This document shows positions 24,640 through 33,742 of a stretch of 64,000 bases of DNA, piece after piece (position 1 is the first letter of the stretch; each line of letters starts with the position of its first letter). A model generated the notes under the pieces. The model made no database searches and was not told where the DNA came from. It worked only from the letters and a program-made list of their open reading frames with translations. This DNA comes from Tretioscincus oriximinensis (taxonomy: Eukaryota; Chordata; Lepidosauria; Squamata; Gymnophthalmidae). The DNA lies in contig JAJVDF010000263.1 in NCBI GenBank assembly GCA_022410635.1, positions 62,001 to 126,000 on the forward strand. The letters are read 5' to 3'. Made by a program: the position numbers and the translations under genes.

Positions 24640-24900
24640 ACTCCTCTTTCCCCACCGCCACGAAGCCTCCTGCCATGACGAAAAGGGAGGGAGGGTGGGA
24701 TTCGCGCTGCGCCAGCAAATGAGGGAGATGGGAGGGGCGAGCCGGGTTATATACCCACTCGCTCCCCCCCCCCGTCGCAGGCCGGCGCGTCACATCCCGT
24801 CGCCCACTTCCTGGACGACGAGATGGAGGCCGAGTCCTAGACGGGCTCCCCTCGCCACCGGCCGCAACTCTCGGCGCCGGCCCAAATAGTCCGGTAAGCC
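24640..24900 (-). promoter_or_regulatory. CpG-rich block with TATA box, probable LTR promoter
   Basis: Many CpG sites in about 260 bases, in strong contrast with the AT-rich surroundings. Read on the minus strand a TATATAAC motif (plus-strand GTTATATA at about 24744-24751) lies within GC-rich flanks. A C run precedes it on the plus strand. Inference: this is the U3/promoter part of the LTR-like element, not a host CpG island. No coding exon leaves it. The frame at 24695-24889 is arginine/proline-rich and looks like a compositional accident. Confidence 0.4.
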
Positions 24901-25089
24901 GATATATTTTTGTTTTGAATGTATATGGCCCTGTTATTTAACTTTTATGTTATCTAGGCAATGAAGGTTTTTATGATAATGAAAATAAATAATCTTATTA
25001 GATTTGGTACCTCCGGATCTCTGATAATTCTTTAAAGTAAACAGAAGTAAAAAGTGTGGTTTGCTATGGTTTAATATCCTATGCTTTTT

Positions 25090-26000
25090 ATTTTATTTAA
25101 AAATTACTTAGAAAATGGGAGAACTAAAACAGCAAATTTTGCTGATGATAATAAATTGTGCAAAATAGTGAAAAGTGAAACAGATTGAAAGAGCTTAGTG
25201 AGACCTTGTGTCACTGGGTCATTGGGTAACAAAGTGGTAATATAGTTCAATTTCAGTAAGTGCAAATTTATCCACACTGAGGCAAAGAATCCATTGATAT
25301 AAGTAAACTCGTGGGGACTGAGCTGTTTGTGACAGGGCAAGAAAAATCATACTGTTTTGCTGAACATTTCAATAAAGGTATTAATCCAATGTTTAGCAGT
25401 GAAAAAAATCAAATACAATGCTGTCGTAATTAGGAAGAAAATAGAAAGTACATCAACATATTTCATAGTGCTACTCTTTAAACCTATGGTTATGCCACAT
25501 TTGGCATATTCTATACAATTATNGTCACCCCATCTCAGAAAATATATTATAAATGGGAAATAGCATAGTAAAGGCTGCAAGGATGATCAAAAGGTTGGAA
25601 TTCTTGTTATGACACCATCCTCCAACACCTAGTCCTTGAAAGATGATATTTAAGTGAGGAAATGACTGAAAAAAATAAAGTCATCTATGGTATGGAAAAA
25701 CTGTGTAGAGAACAAGGGAATACTCTACAAAGTTGATGAACGGAAGAGCTTAAAACATATTCATGGAGGTCAAATATATCAATGTTTACTAGAACTGATG
25801 CATATATTCTGCCTCCAGTTTGAAGAGACTAGCAAAAATATCTCTAAAGGTCATTTGCTGAGAGTTAGGAATAGACGAACATAATGTCCTTGCCTTAAGA
25901 TTTCCAAAGCAATTGTTAGATCTCTAGGAGAGACAAAATGACAGACTGGATAGATCTAATTGAACTGGACTGATCTTATGATCATATGTTCTTACTTACT
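25090..26000 (+). mobile_element. CR1-like LINE, old degraded copy
   Basis: Remnant of the ATGTTCTT-ended CR1-like family. Weak coding traces occur in the family order: FADDNKLCKIVKSETD-like sequence at about 25132-25185, SKCKFIHTEAKNP-like near 25255-25290, then at 25357-25563 residues that align with the C-terminal reverse-transcriptase region (KKIES, LLFKPMVMPHLAYSIQL, SPHLRKY). The 3' end near 25960-25996 (TGAACTGGACTGATCTTATG, then ATATGTTCTTA) matches the family terminus loosely. Many substitutions and small indels make this one of the oldest LINE copies here. Confidence 0.65.
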
Positions 26001-28972
26001 TAAGTGAAGGGTTTACAGAGATTCTTGAAACTATCTTCTATACAAAGATTTCCAAAATTCTTCAAGAAAATGCAGCCATTGTTTTATGAAATACTCTAAA
26101 CTAATTGCTTAATGCAACATTTTCTTTTTACAGTCAAACTAATAAAGCAATAAGTTCTGTTTCTGATAGAGAACCTGAGACTTCTTTATACTACCTTACT
26201 GTTTTAAAAAATGATTATTTAATTAATTTATTTAGTTCTGATCATTTTATATCTCTTGAAGTATTTGATCTCCTGTCAGTGCATATTCTCATTCATTTCT
26301 CTCTCAATGTATATTCTCATTGTTGCTTTCTGTAATACTATTCTAGTTTAACATCTCCATTGATGCTTTTACACTTAACCACCCAAACCCATTTTCTGCC
26401 CTTCAATTGTTATTCCATCATTAGCTATGACATTTTGCTGAAAGGCATTATCTCCTGAACCATACAGCTCCATAGTTCCAACACTGTGCCATCACAATAA
26501 GAAAATAACATTTCTTTGAAAGCCTTTTGCTGACCTGCATGAGTCTTCATGCACAAGAGTTGAATTGTAAGTGTAGAACCCTTTATCCCCCACCTCTCTT
26601 TTTACCATCCTTGTTAATTTTCCAAACACAGCAAGAACGTGTCATAACAATTTAGTAGGAAAAGTCAAAAGGTTCATCTAGGTTGTTAGAGAACTCGGNC
26701 TATGCTTAGTTCTATATACTATGTCTCCTCTAGCAAAAGCAAAAGATGGGAGTATATTTGGATTTTGCACTTTGGCCTATAGTTCTGCAACAAACTGTGA
26801 AACTTTGTAATAATTTTACCGTTTAGGCTATGAGAAGAAGAGAAAAAAGAAAAACAACTACACATACAAAATAGCCCAGCATGGCAAAGTACTTTGGATC
26901 CATTCTGGGATTAATGACATTTTCCAGGAGCTATCAATTATGTACCTTTACTGGGGAGTACATATTAAGAGGGGTATAATTACTGGCAAATGCTGTGAGA
27001 TATATAAAGACAAATTAGAGAAAGGAATGAATAGGAGCTCATACATTTCACTGAGAGCCATATTTGGATGTAGTAATTTATTAACTGTGGTCTCTTGAAC
27101 TGATTATCAAAGGCATTTCACACATGCAAGAGTGGGAAATAAATTGTTTGCTATGCTAAATAAAAGGAATTTTTGATTCACAAAGAAACATTGGTACATG
27201 CACGCACACATACACACACATTTATTTTAATCTCAATATATTTCAATGTGTGCTATGAGATTCAAAAGGTGGGCCCTGTCTCAGTTATCAATTGCTAGCC
27301 TCAGGACTGTGGATATTATAATTTTGTTTTCTCCCTCCCACTCCCCATTTATTGACTTAAAAACAAAGTAGATACTAGGAATCCCTAGTGACCATTGGTC
27401 TGTACTCCAGGTGCTCTCCTGTATATTTCCTTATCTCATTTTACATCCTGCCCAAACCCAGGAAGACAGAGGTTGCTAGGCAACAAGTCTTGCAGATCAT
27501 GTTACCTTCCAGGTTGAGGAAATTTCACATTCGTTTCTGATATATCAGGGGAGGGAAGGAGACAACTGAAATGGCTACAGCATACCCAGACAGAGTCTTT
27601 ACCATCATGCAAGCTAAATGGGTAAAAGGAGAAAAGTCTAAGAAGAGTAATTCTTCTCTTTCTTCTCCATTCCATTCCCTTCCCCTTCTCCTTTTTCTTA
27701 AGGAGAAGAGCATTGCTTGTGAGTCTTTTCCCCCCTCAGTGAAAAATGCCATAGAGTTGCTTACACATGTATTGTTAATAATGGTGAAGAGTATCCATAG
27801 AATGAATTACAGGCTGATATATCATTAGAATTGGGGCTGATCAATGATTTACATTCATCTTTGACCTGTTTGATTGGTAGCAAATGTGTTTTTTGTTTAA
27901 CTCAGGTGCCACCTGTCATTAATATTTGTATATCCTTATTAGGTTTATAGGCAAATCATTGAGGTTTGGAGATTCATACAGAAGTAGCAGACAGTTGTTT
28001 TCCAGACTTCTTGGTATGCCCAATTTGCCTGCCACTACTGCCTTAATTTTCAGTAGAATCAGCAGATGCTCCACAGGTAAAACAGATTTCCTTCCTGGAA
28101 AAATTTGGATTATTTTCCAGATTTTATATGTTTGTAAAAAAATTTAAATATTAGAGAAATTATTTGCAAATGTATTATTTTATTTCATTTATTGTAATTC
28201 TANCCTATTCCTCAAAATTCCAGGATACGTTATAGCAATTAAAAACTATATTAAATGTAAACATGAAAAACATTAGGAAACAGAAAAAAAAATGTAAAAA
28301 GGAAGATACATTTAATTTTTAAAAAATCAGCCTTTTTTTCTTCTTCGTTGCAGACTGGAGTGAACATAACTTTCAGTTAGAATTATGAGAAATGCTAGAA
28401 ATGCAGCTTGACAGATTTGTCTAGTTTGTTTATCTCTATATCCAAATTGACTCCTCTGAACATAAAGAGCCTAAATAAACAAAACAAGGTGGAAAAGGGA
28501 TCAAAAGGGAAAGGATTTGATCTGTTGTCTCATTCCATGTGATATATCATGTGCTTCTGATCCTTAGATTATAACTTTGGTGGAAAACAACTTTTCTTTT
28601 TTTTTAATGAACTTCTAGTCAGGCTCCATATGATAAACAGTGAATTTTCATGAAACATTTCATTTATTGTTGAAACTATCTCTTTAAAATAAAATATGCC
28701 TGGTTGTTGTCCAATTATAAGATGAAATAGCAATGTGGCAAAGGAGAGTTTTGTGTTATCACAGTAATCACTGAACTGTCAGTTTGTCTAATACATCCTA
28801 GTCGCTTATCTGCCAGTTCATTTAGATCACTCTCATTGCTTCATCAACATTTTCTCTTTCAATGCGGAAAAATGTCATTGTTAATTTAACTTATATGGTT
28901 TGCAGTCCTTTCACTTTCTACATTAAAAAATGAATAAATAAATAAATAAATGCAATATTGTGTAATGAATAA
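26001..28972. other. No recognisable gene or repeat
   Basis: About 3 kb. Small simple repeats only: CA-type near 27200-27220 and an AAATA run at about 28934-28951 just before the SINE. No assignable frame. Confidence 0.4.
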
Positions 28973-28973
28973 A

Positions 28974-29267
28974 GGCACGAATGGCTCAGTCGCTTAGAAA
29001 TTCGTCTCTCGTCTGGGAGATCGGGTTTCGAAGCCCTGTGTGGGACGTGGGGAAGGCTGAGCACCTTCCACTAGCCTGTAGCTCTAGCCAACCCAGCTAT
29101 TCGAAAGCATGAATTGCAAGAAATTGCAACTGACTGCAAGTAGATACATGGGAACCACCATAGCCTGGTGGGGAAGATAGAATGTCAGCCTTCGGGCAAA
29201 ATACTTTGAGTCCTTTTGAAAAGGTGAGAAAAGTGGGGTATAAGAACCGAGTTCTTCTTCTTCTTCT
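28974..29267 (+). mobile_element. tRNA-derived SINE with TTC tail (copy C)
   Basis: A near-complete copy about 294 bp long. It starts GGCACGAATGGCTCAGTCGC with an A-box-like GGCTCAGTCG. The B-box-like GGGTTTCGAAGC follows, then the family body (CTAGCCTGTAGCTCTAGCC, AATTGCAAGAAATTGCAAC, ACATGGGAACCACCATAGCC). The 3' end, GAGAAAAGTGGGGTATAAG, is followed by a short TTC tail of about six triplets. This copy keeps a stretch (TTTGAGTCCTTTTGAAAAGG) that is shortened in copy B, so it is the better guide to the full-length family. Confidence 0.9.
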
Positions 29268-29489
29268 GTTTTATGCAGTGCTCTTTACTTCCACTGGAAT
29301 TCCGATTGTTGGCAGAACAACAGTATAATGAAAAGCTCACATACCTCTGCACATACTTCATCACAAACAGAGCAAAGAAATATGAGGCTGAATTCACATG
29401 AAAGTGGCTCCAAAAAAGGTGGTAGTTGCATGCTAGTGCATAATCCATGAAGGCCAGAAAATACATGACTGGGTAGTCAGTTTTACAGG

Positions 29490-29715
29490 TTTAGCATCCC
29501 AGCAGCATGGATAGCTTCAAGTTAGGATTACATAAATTTAGGGAAGACAGGTGTATTAATANCTATTAAGATGGGGTAAAGGAAGTCTTCCTGAAATAAC
29601 AATTGTGGGAAGTTAGATCCAGTGANGGTTTTTTTTCTTCTGCTGTTTTAGGTTGCACTAATTCAATCGGTGAGCCACTGTGTAAGGCAGAATGCTGGAC
29701 CAGATGGGCCTAATT
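29490..29715 (+). mobile_element. CR1-like LINE 3' end, left half, interrupted
   Basis: A CR1-like 3' untranslated part: GGATAGCTTCAAGTTAGGAT, AGGTGTATTAATA, then GAATGCTGGACCAGATGGGC at 29691-29710. It is cut at 29715 by the hairpin element (29716-30261) and resumes at about 30270 with AGGAAGTCTACTCTTATGTTC. Removing the insert with one copy of the target duplication restores a continuous CR1-like terminus. Confidence 0.75.
29708..29715. repeat. 8-bp target duplication of the hairpin element (left)
   Basis: GCCTAATT, identical to 30262-30269 on the other side of the 546-bp insertion. Confidence 0.8.
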
Positions 29716-29796
29716 TAGGGTTGCCATACGTCCCGGGAAAGATGGACAATTCCCGGTTAGGGGGACTAAAATATAGTCCCCTCCGTGTTTTAAGTT

Positions 29797-29857
29797 AAAA
29801 TCTTGGCTTTTTACATTCCCTGATGCTGCATCAGGGAATGTAAAAATCCAGGATTTT
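29797..29857. repeat. Inverted repeat, 30-bp arms, 1-base loop
   Basis: 29797-29826 pairs with 29828-29857. The inner 19 bases (29808-29826 against 29828-29846) are a perfect inverted repeat around a single T; the outer 11 carry a few mismatches. Part of the hairpin element. Confidence 0.95.
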
Positions 29858-29938
29858 AAAGGCAAAGCAGCCGTCAGAGCTGACGGCTGTGGGCTGGCAA
29901 TGCTTTCCGAGGTCCTGGAAGGGACCTCGGAGCGTGCC

Positions 29939-30145
29939 GTAGGTGCTCCAATGCTGGAGGTGGAGTTTCGCGCGCCTGCTTGCAAAGTGCGCCAACTCGC
30001 TTCTAGCAAAGGAAAAACGCATGAGTTTGTGACAAGAGAACAGCTCTGTTCTCCTGTCACAAACCCAGGCATTTTTCCTCCGTTAGAGGCGAGTTGGTGC
30101 ACTAGCAGGCGTGTGAAACCCCGCCTCCAGCATTNGAGCAGCTAC
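29939..30145. repeat. 207-bp imperfect palindrome
   Basis: The left arm (from GTAGGTGCTCCAATGCTGGA) is complementary to the right arm (ending near GCTAC at 30145) throughout, centred at about 30042 in GAACAGCTCTGTTC. The arms differ at many scattered positions, so the palindrome has diverged since it formed. This is the largest component of the hairpin element. Confidence 0.93.
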
Positions 30146-30150
30146 GTGTA

Positions 30151-30220
30151 CACACGGACGCTTGTGGTGAGACAGGCAGAAGAGAGGTTCTGCCTGTCTC
30201 ACTACAAGCGTCCGTATGTG
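30151..30220. repeat. Inverted repeat with 31-33 bp arms
   Basis: CACACGGACGCTTGTGGTGA onward (30151-30181) pairs with 30188-30220 with few mismatches and a 6-base loop (GAGAGG). It lies next to the C-rich right end of the hairpin element. Confidence 0.93.
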
Positions 30221-30261
30221 TGCATGCACGTGCACGCACCCCCACCCCACCCCGTCCCGTA

Positions 30262-30300
30262 GCCTAATTCAGGAAGTCTACTCTTATGTTCATGTTAATA
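30262..30300 (+). mobile_element. CR1-like LINE 3' end, right half
   Basis: The second copy of the target duplication (30262-30269), followed by AGGAAGTCTACTCTTATGTTC, which continues the CR1-like terminus interrupted at 29715. Confidence 0.65.
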
Positions 30301-30349
30301 AAACCATCTACAACTCAAACTTTGCTGAAACATTTTCCATACAAGATTT

Positions 30350-30381
30350 TTTATTGTTATTTATTTATTTATTTATTTATT
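30350..30381. repeat. ATTT tetranucleotide microsatellite
   Basis: About seven ATTT units, including one interruption. Confidence 0.9.
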
Positions 30382-30956
30382 TTTGGAGGGGGGTTCATGA
30401 TAAAAAACGAATGTAAAAAATAATAATCTAAAATTGACAAGATTTTCTTCCATGCTGTCCAAAATCTAGAATCAAGCTGATGATCATTAAATAAAGATGT
30501 TCAAAATGTGGTTTAAATCTGCAAAAAAAGCCACCTTTTAGTAGTTCATGGTAACATTTGTTTGCAGCAGTGGTTATGTTTAGAAATGTAATGGAATTGC
30601 TTGCAAGATTGAATTACATGATTGAACGATCTGGTGTCCACTGTGTTTATACCCTTGACTTAGCTTCTTTCAGTGGGAAAAAGGTGTTACTCTTTTAAAA
30701 GATCTTGGAACTTTATGTACAATCCTTCAAAATAGCTTCCTATCAAACTGAATGAANATGGTGAACTAATCAAACAAATTTTATTTCTGCATATCTCTAC
30801 TAGGAAATTATCTACAAAAACCTTAAACGGGATTTGAATGAGACTGTGATGNTATTAAGGTGGCAACTGGGTAATTCATGTGGCAATCATGTTTTCATTC
30901 CATATTTAATCTAGTTTCTGTAGCATACTGGAGAATGTTCTTGGGGAAGAGAAATA

Positions 30957-31147
30957 TGGCATGCCTCTGCGATGGAGCAACAGACAGTACTCCTGAAATA
31001 CCATTTGCAGGGAGTCATGAACAGTTGCATATTTTGCTTTCCTCTATTCAGACTGCCCAGGTGCATCTGGTGAGACTCTGTATGAGACAGAATNCTGGAC
31101 TAGATGGGCTGTGGCCCGATCCAGTATGGCTCTTCTTATGTTCTTAT
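30957..31147 (+). mobile_element. CR1-like LINE, short 3' fragment
   Basis: The last 190 bases or so of the ATGTTCTT-ended family, close to the copy at 2700-3616: TGCGATGGAGCAACAGACAG, ATTTGCAGGGAGTCATGAAC, GTGCATCTGGTGAGACTCTG, TGGACTAGATGGGCTGTGGC, and the terminus TCTTCTTATGTTCTTATG. Confidence 0.88.
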
Positions 31148-32150
31148 GAAAATCCCACTTGCAAACCATCTTTAAGCCATTTTGGATGAGATTTATGTTG
31201 ACACCTTTATTGAATTATTTGCAGTTACTCCAAGATCTCTGTTCTGAACAGTTGCAGCTAATTTTGAACCCACTATAGTTTCATTGATTCTCATTGGTTC
31301 TTTATGAACAGGTCTTAATTGAGACCCTATCATGTTAATTTAGATTACAGAGGCCCTGTCTCCTCAGTGCTAAGGCTCTGTCTTCATTAGTTAGATCTCG
31401 ATGAAGGCAAGATCAGTTTAATCAGGACTACCACTGAATCATAAAAATGCTCTGGTTACTGATTTGGAATATGGAAGGAGTGAAGTGGCATTTGTCCTAT
31501 TTCCAGGTATACTGAAAAGTAGGGTTTTACCAGAATGCTATGATACATCACCAAAGTTGACCCCTCCCCAGTAATTCCAAATCAGCCCCATGCAGATGTG
31601 TTGATTTTTAATAAATTCTAGTAATATGCATTAAGGAGTCAGGAGAACCTGGATTACTCTGCATGTAATTGCATAAAAGACTATTGAATTGCACTAGCCA
31701 TTTAAAAATCCACAATCTCATTGTACAGAGATCCATTTGCTGCTTTTCACAACATTTTTTTTTATTAAATTTTTACCACTTTGAACAAATTTGATGTCAT
31801 CAAATGTGATTATTTTACTGAATAATTTGGNCATTTTACTGGCTCTCCTTGAATTTCTTTATCAACATTTCAATTTGCGTTGTTTTCATTGCAACAACCA
31901 TTCTTCTGTTAAAAATGTGCTATTATTGGCTAATAACTTTCCTAACTGTNCTAGTTAATCACAGAGTCATTTTCTTTGCATTGGAAGTTATTTTCTTAAT
32001 TTTAGGAAAACATTTTAACTGGTCTCTGTGATTAAGGTTTTAATTAGTTCCTAAGTTTTCCTCAGAACTTGCTCTTTTCACCTTCTATATTAGTTTCCTT
32101 TNCATCAGGGTTCTCGTTTTTGAGAAGTTGCCTTATCAACTGCATTGTAG
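31148..32150. other. No recognisable gene or repeat
   Basis: AT-rich, with no assignable frame and no shared repeat block. Confidence 0.4.
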
Positions 32151-32740
32151 CTGTTTTTGAGCTACAAAACACAAAGTGCATTTGGTAGACTATACAAGAA
32201 TCTGTATAACAAACATCTGAAGAAAAGCACAAAGATCGCATGTATGGTGCTATTGTTCTGTCTGTTCTTCTGTATGGGTCTGAGACATGGGTTATCTACC
32301 ACCATTACCTATGACTTCTTGAGCGTTTTCATCAGTGTTGTCTTTGCACATCCACTGAAATGGATTCATCACAAAGCACTGAGGCCATGTAATGAAGAAG
32401 CAGCTACACTNGGCAGAATATATTTCCACCTACCAATATAGCACTGTTTGATGAGCTGGCACCAAAGAAGAGGTATAAGGGCTGCCAAAAGAAATCACTT
32501 CTGCTATATCGATCACAAATCATGAGTGATAGAGATATACGTTCTTCAGCTCTGTCTCCTCTTTCAAAATTGCACACAGTGTGCTTGTCTTGAGGACAAA
32601 AGACAACAGTGCAAGAACCAGGATACAAGTGCTGTGCACCATTTTCAGTTATGACGTACCCCTGCAGACAATTTGGATGGACCTTCTTATTCCACATTGG
32701 CCTTATTAGNCACCACAAGCCTGCTCCATGAATAGACAAC
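32150..32740 (+). mobile_element. RTE-like LINE, C-terminal remnant with zinc-finger-like end
   Basis: Remnant of the C-terminal region of a non-LTR retrotransposon protein. The first part reads SAFGRLYKNLYNKHLKKSTK, followed in shifted frames by a stretch equivalent to the STLLYGSETW motif (TTCTTCTGTATGGGTCTGAG at 32268-32287) and by HHKALRP-like sequence. The end, near 32650-32735, reads YPCRQFGWTFLFHIGLISHH in one frame, resembling the terminal C2H2-like finger (C-x-x-C...IGL-x-SH) of such proteins. Several frameshifts break it. I favour RTE or a related clade from general familiarity; the exact clade cannot be settled by eye. Confidence 0.55.
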
Positions 32741-33104
32741 TANCCCCCCCCTCCCCGTCCCATACACATCCTTCATAGCTCTTCATTCATGAAGTTAAAT
32801 CAAGAGAAGAAGAGCTGTTCTGAAAGTTTTGTTTTCTATAAATAACAGAATTTTATGAAAATATTGTCACTTTTCCCATTTGGTTTTACTGCAATAACAT
32901 CTACAAAATCCTGATTGACACTTAAAAATAAGTTCAGAATTGTCTCACCTCTTGTTATTTTTACAATTGACTGTGGCAGAGCACAGCTGTATGACCTGAC
33001 TTAATTCCACCATTAGAACAAGAATTCCTCTTTGTGGTGCATCTCTGATTTCCTCTATAAATATCTGTAGAGATGCCACAGAGCAGAAGGATCAGTCTTA
33101 TTTG

Positions 33105-33275
33105 CTCACATTAGAACATGGAAAGACTAGAAGCAATGAGATGAAACTGTAANTGAGTAGATATTTGAGGGTTTTTTTCACGGAAGTCTTCTAAGAGTGA
33201 ATCCTTCATTGAGCAGGGTGTTGGATCTGATGACACTGGAAGTCCCTTCCAACCTTATGATACAAAATCCCAGGG
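33105..33275 (+). mobile_element. CR1 LINE 3' end fragment
   Basis: A CR1 3' end with an internal deletion relative to the copy at 39570-40562: GAACATGGAAAGACTAGAAG, AGCAATGAGATGAAACTG, TTTTTTTCACGGAAGTCTTC, then GGTGTTGGATCTGATGACAC and GGAAGTCCCTTCCAACCTTA. The ATTCTATGA repeats are lost or decayed. Confidence 0.75.
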
Positions 33276-33409
33276 TTCAACTACCTTTATGATTTGATAT
33301 CTCTACCCATAATAATATCCCATATATCTTTATATGTGTCAAAATAATTCATTAGATGCTCTCTTTTACATATAGAANATTGCTTATTCTTGACACCCTT
33401 CAGTGCAAG

Positions 33410-33709
33410 AGGAAGAAGAAGGAGAAGAACTTGGTTCTTATACCCTGCTTTTCTCACATTTCAAAGGGACTCAAAGCAGCTTACAAAGATATATTTTGCC
33501 TGAAGGCTTCCATTCTATCTTCCCCACCAGGCTGTGGTGGTTCCCATGTATCTACCTGCAGTCAATTGCAATTTNTTGCAATTCATACTTTCGAATAGCT
33601 GGGTTGGCTAGAGCTACAGCCTAGTGGAAGGTGCTCACCCACACAGGGCTTCGAAACCCCATCTCCCAGGCAAGAGACAGATTCCTAAGCGACTGAGCTA
33701 TCCGTGCCT
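33410..33709 (-). mobile_element. tRNA-derived SINE with TTC tail (copy D)
   Basis: A complete reversed copy. On the plus strand it begins with the GAA-rich tail, then CTTGGTTCTTATACCCTGCT, the CATTCTATCTTCCCCACCAG block, GTGGTTCCCATGTATCTACC, and GGTTGGCTAGAGCTACAGCC. It ends in the tRNA-like head: CTTCGAAACCCCATCTCCCA holds the reversed B box, and GCGACTGAGCTATCCGTGCC at 33689-33708 is the reversed A box and 5' end. This copy is full length. Confidence 0.9.
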
Positions 33710-33710
33710 G

Positions 33711-33742
33711 CCCTCTGGTTGAGGAACCACTCAACCAGAGGG
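33711..33742. repeat. Perfect 13-bp inverted repeat beside a SINE
   Basis: CCCTCTGGTTGAG at 33711-33723 pairs exactly with CTCAACCAGAGGG at 33730-33742 around a 6-base loop. It starts directly next to the 5' end of SINE copy D. Confidence 0.9.

Larger units (their letters stand above)
23878..24900 (-). mobile_element. LTR-like element (family G, copy 2)
   Basis: About 1 kb, the most complete copy of family G in the window. Its left edge reads TGCAGCGGATGGCTAA and an ATTTATTAACG block follows, so on the minus strand an AATAAA lies near the 3' end and the edge itself would be CA. It includes three 60-bp tandem units (23993-24172), a GC-rich middle, and a CpG-dense right end with a TATATAA on the minus strand near 24744-24755. 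That order (promoter, body, polyadenylation signal) on the minus strand is what an LTR looks like, but I found no clear target duplication and the right end is uncertain. Copies at 111 and 41051 share the order of blocks. Confidence 0.55.
29716..30261. mobile_element. hAT-like non-autonomous element made of serial inverted repeats
   Basis: A 546-bp insertion inside a CR1-like LINE, flanked by 8-bp duplications of GCCTAATT. An 8-bp duplication is the usual mark of hAT transposases. The left end is TAGGGTTGCCATACGTCCCG; the right end read inward is TACGGGACGGGG, so only the first bases match well and the terminal repeats are weak. Inside, inverted repeats follow one another: arms 29761-29768/29774-29781; 29797-29826/29828-29857; 29868-29877/29880-29889; 29907-29915/29922-29930; a 207-bp palindrome at 29939-30145; and 30151-30181/30188-30220. 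No reading frame resembles a transposase, so it would depend on one supplied in trans. The class assignment is inference from duplication length and the GGGTTGCCATACGTCC-type end. Confidence 0.75.

Noticed and set aside
24695..24889. Possible first exon in the CpG-rich block
   Set aside because: The arginine/proline-rich frame lies in the promoter-like end of a repeated element; the CpG block itself has no coding signal.
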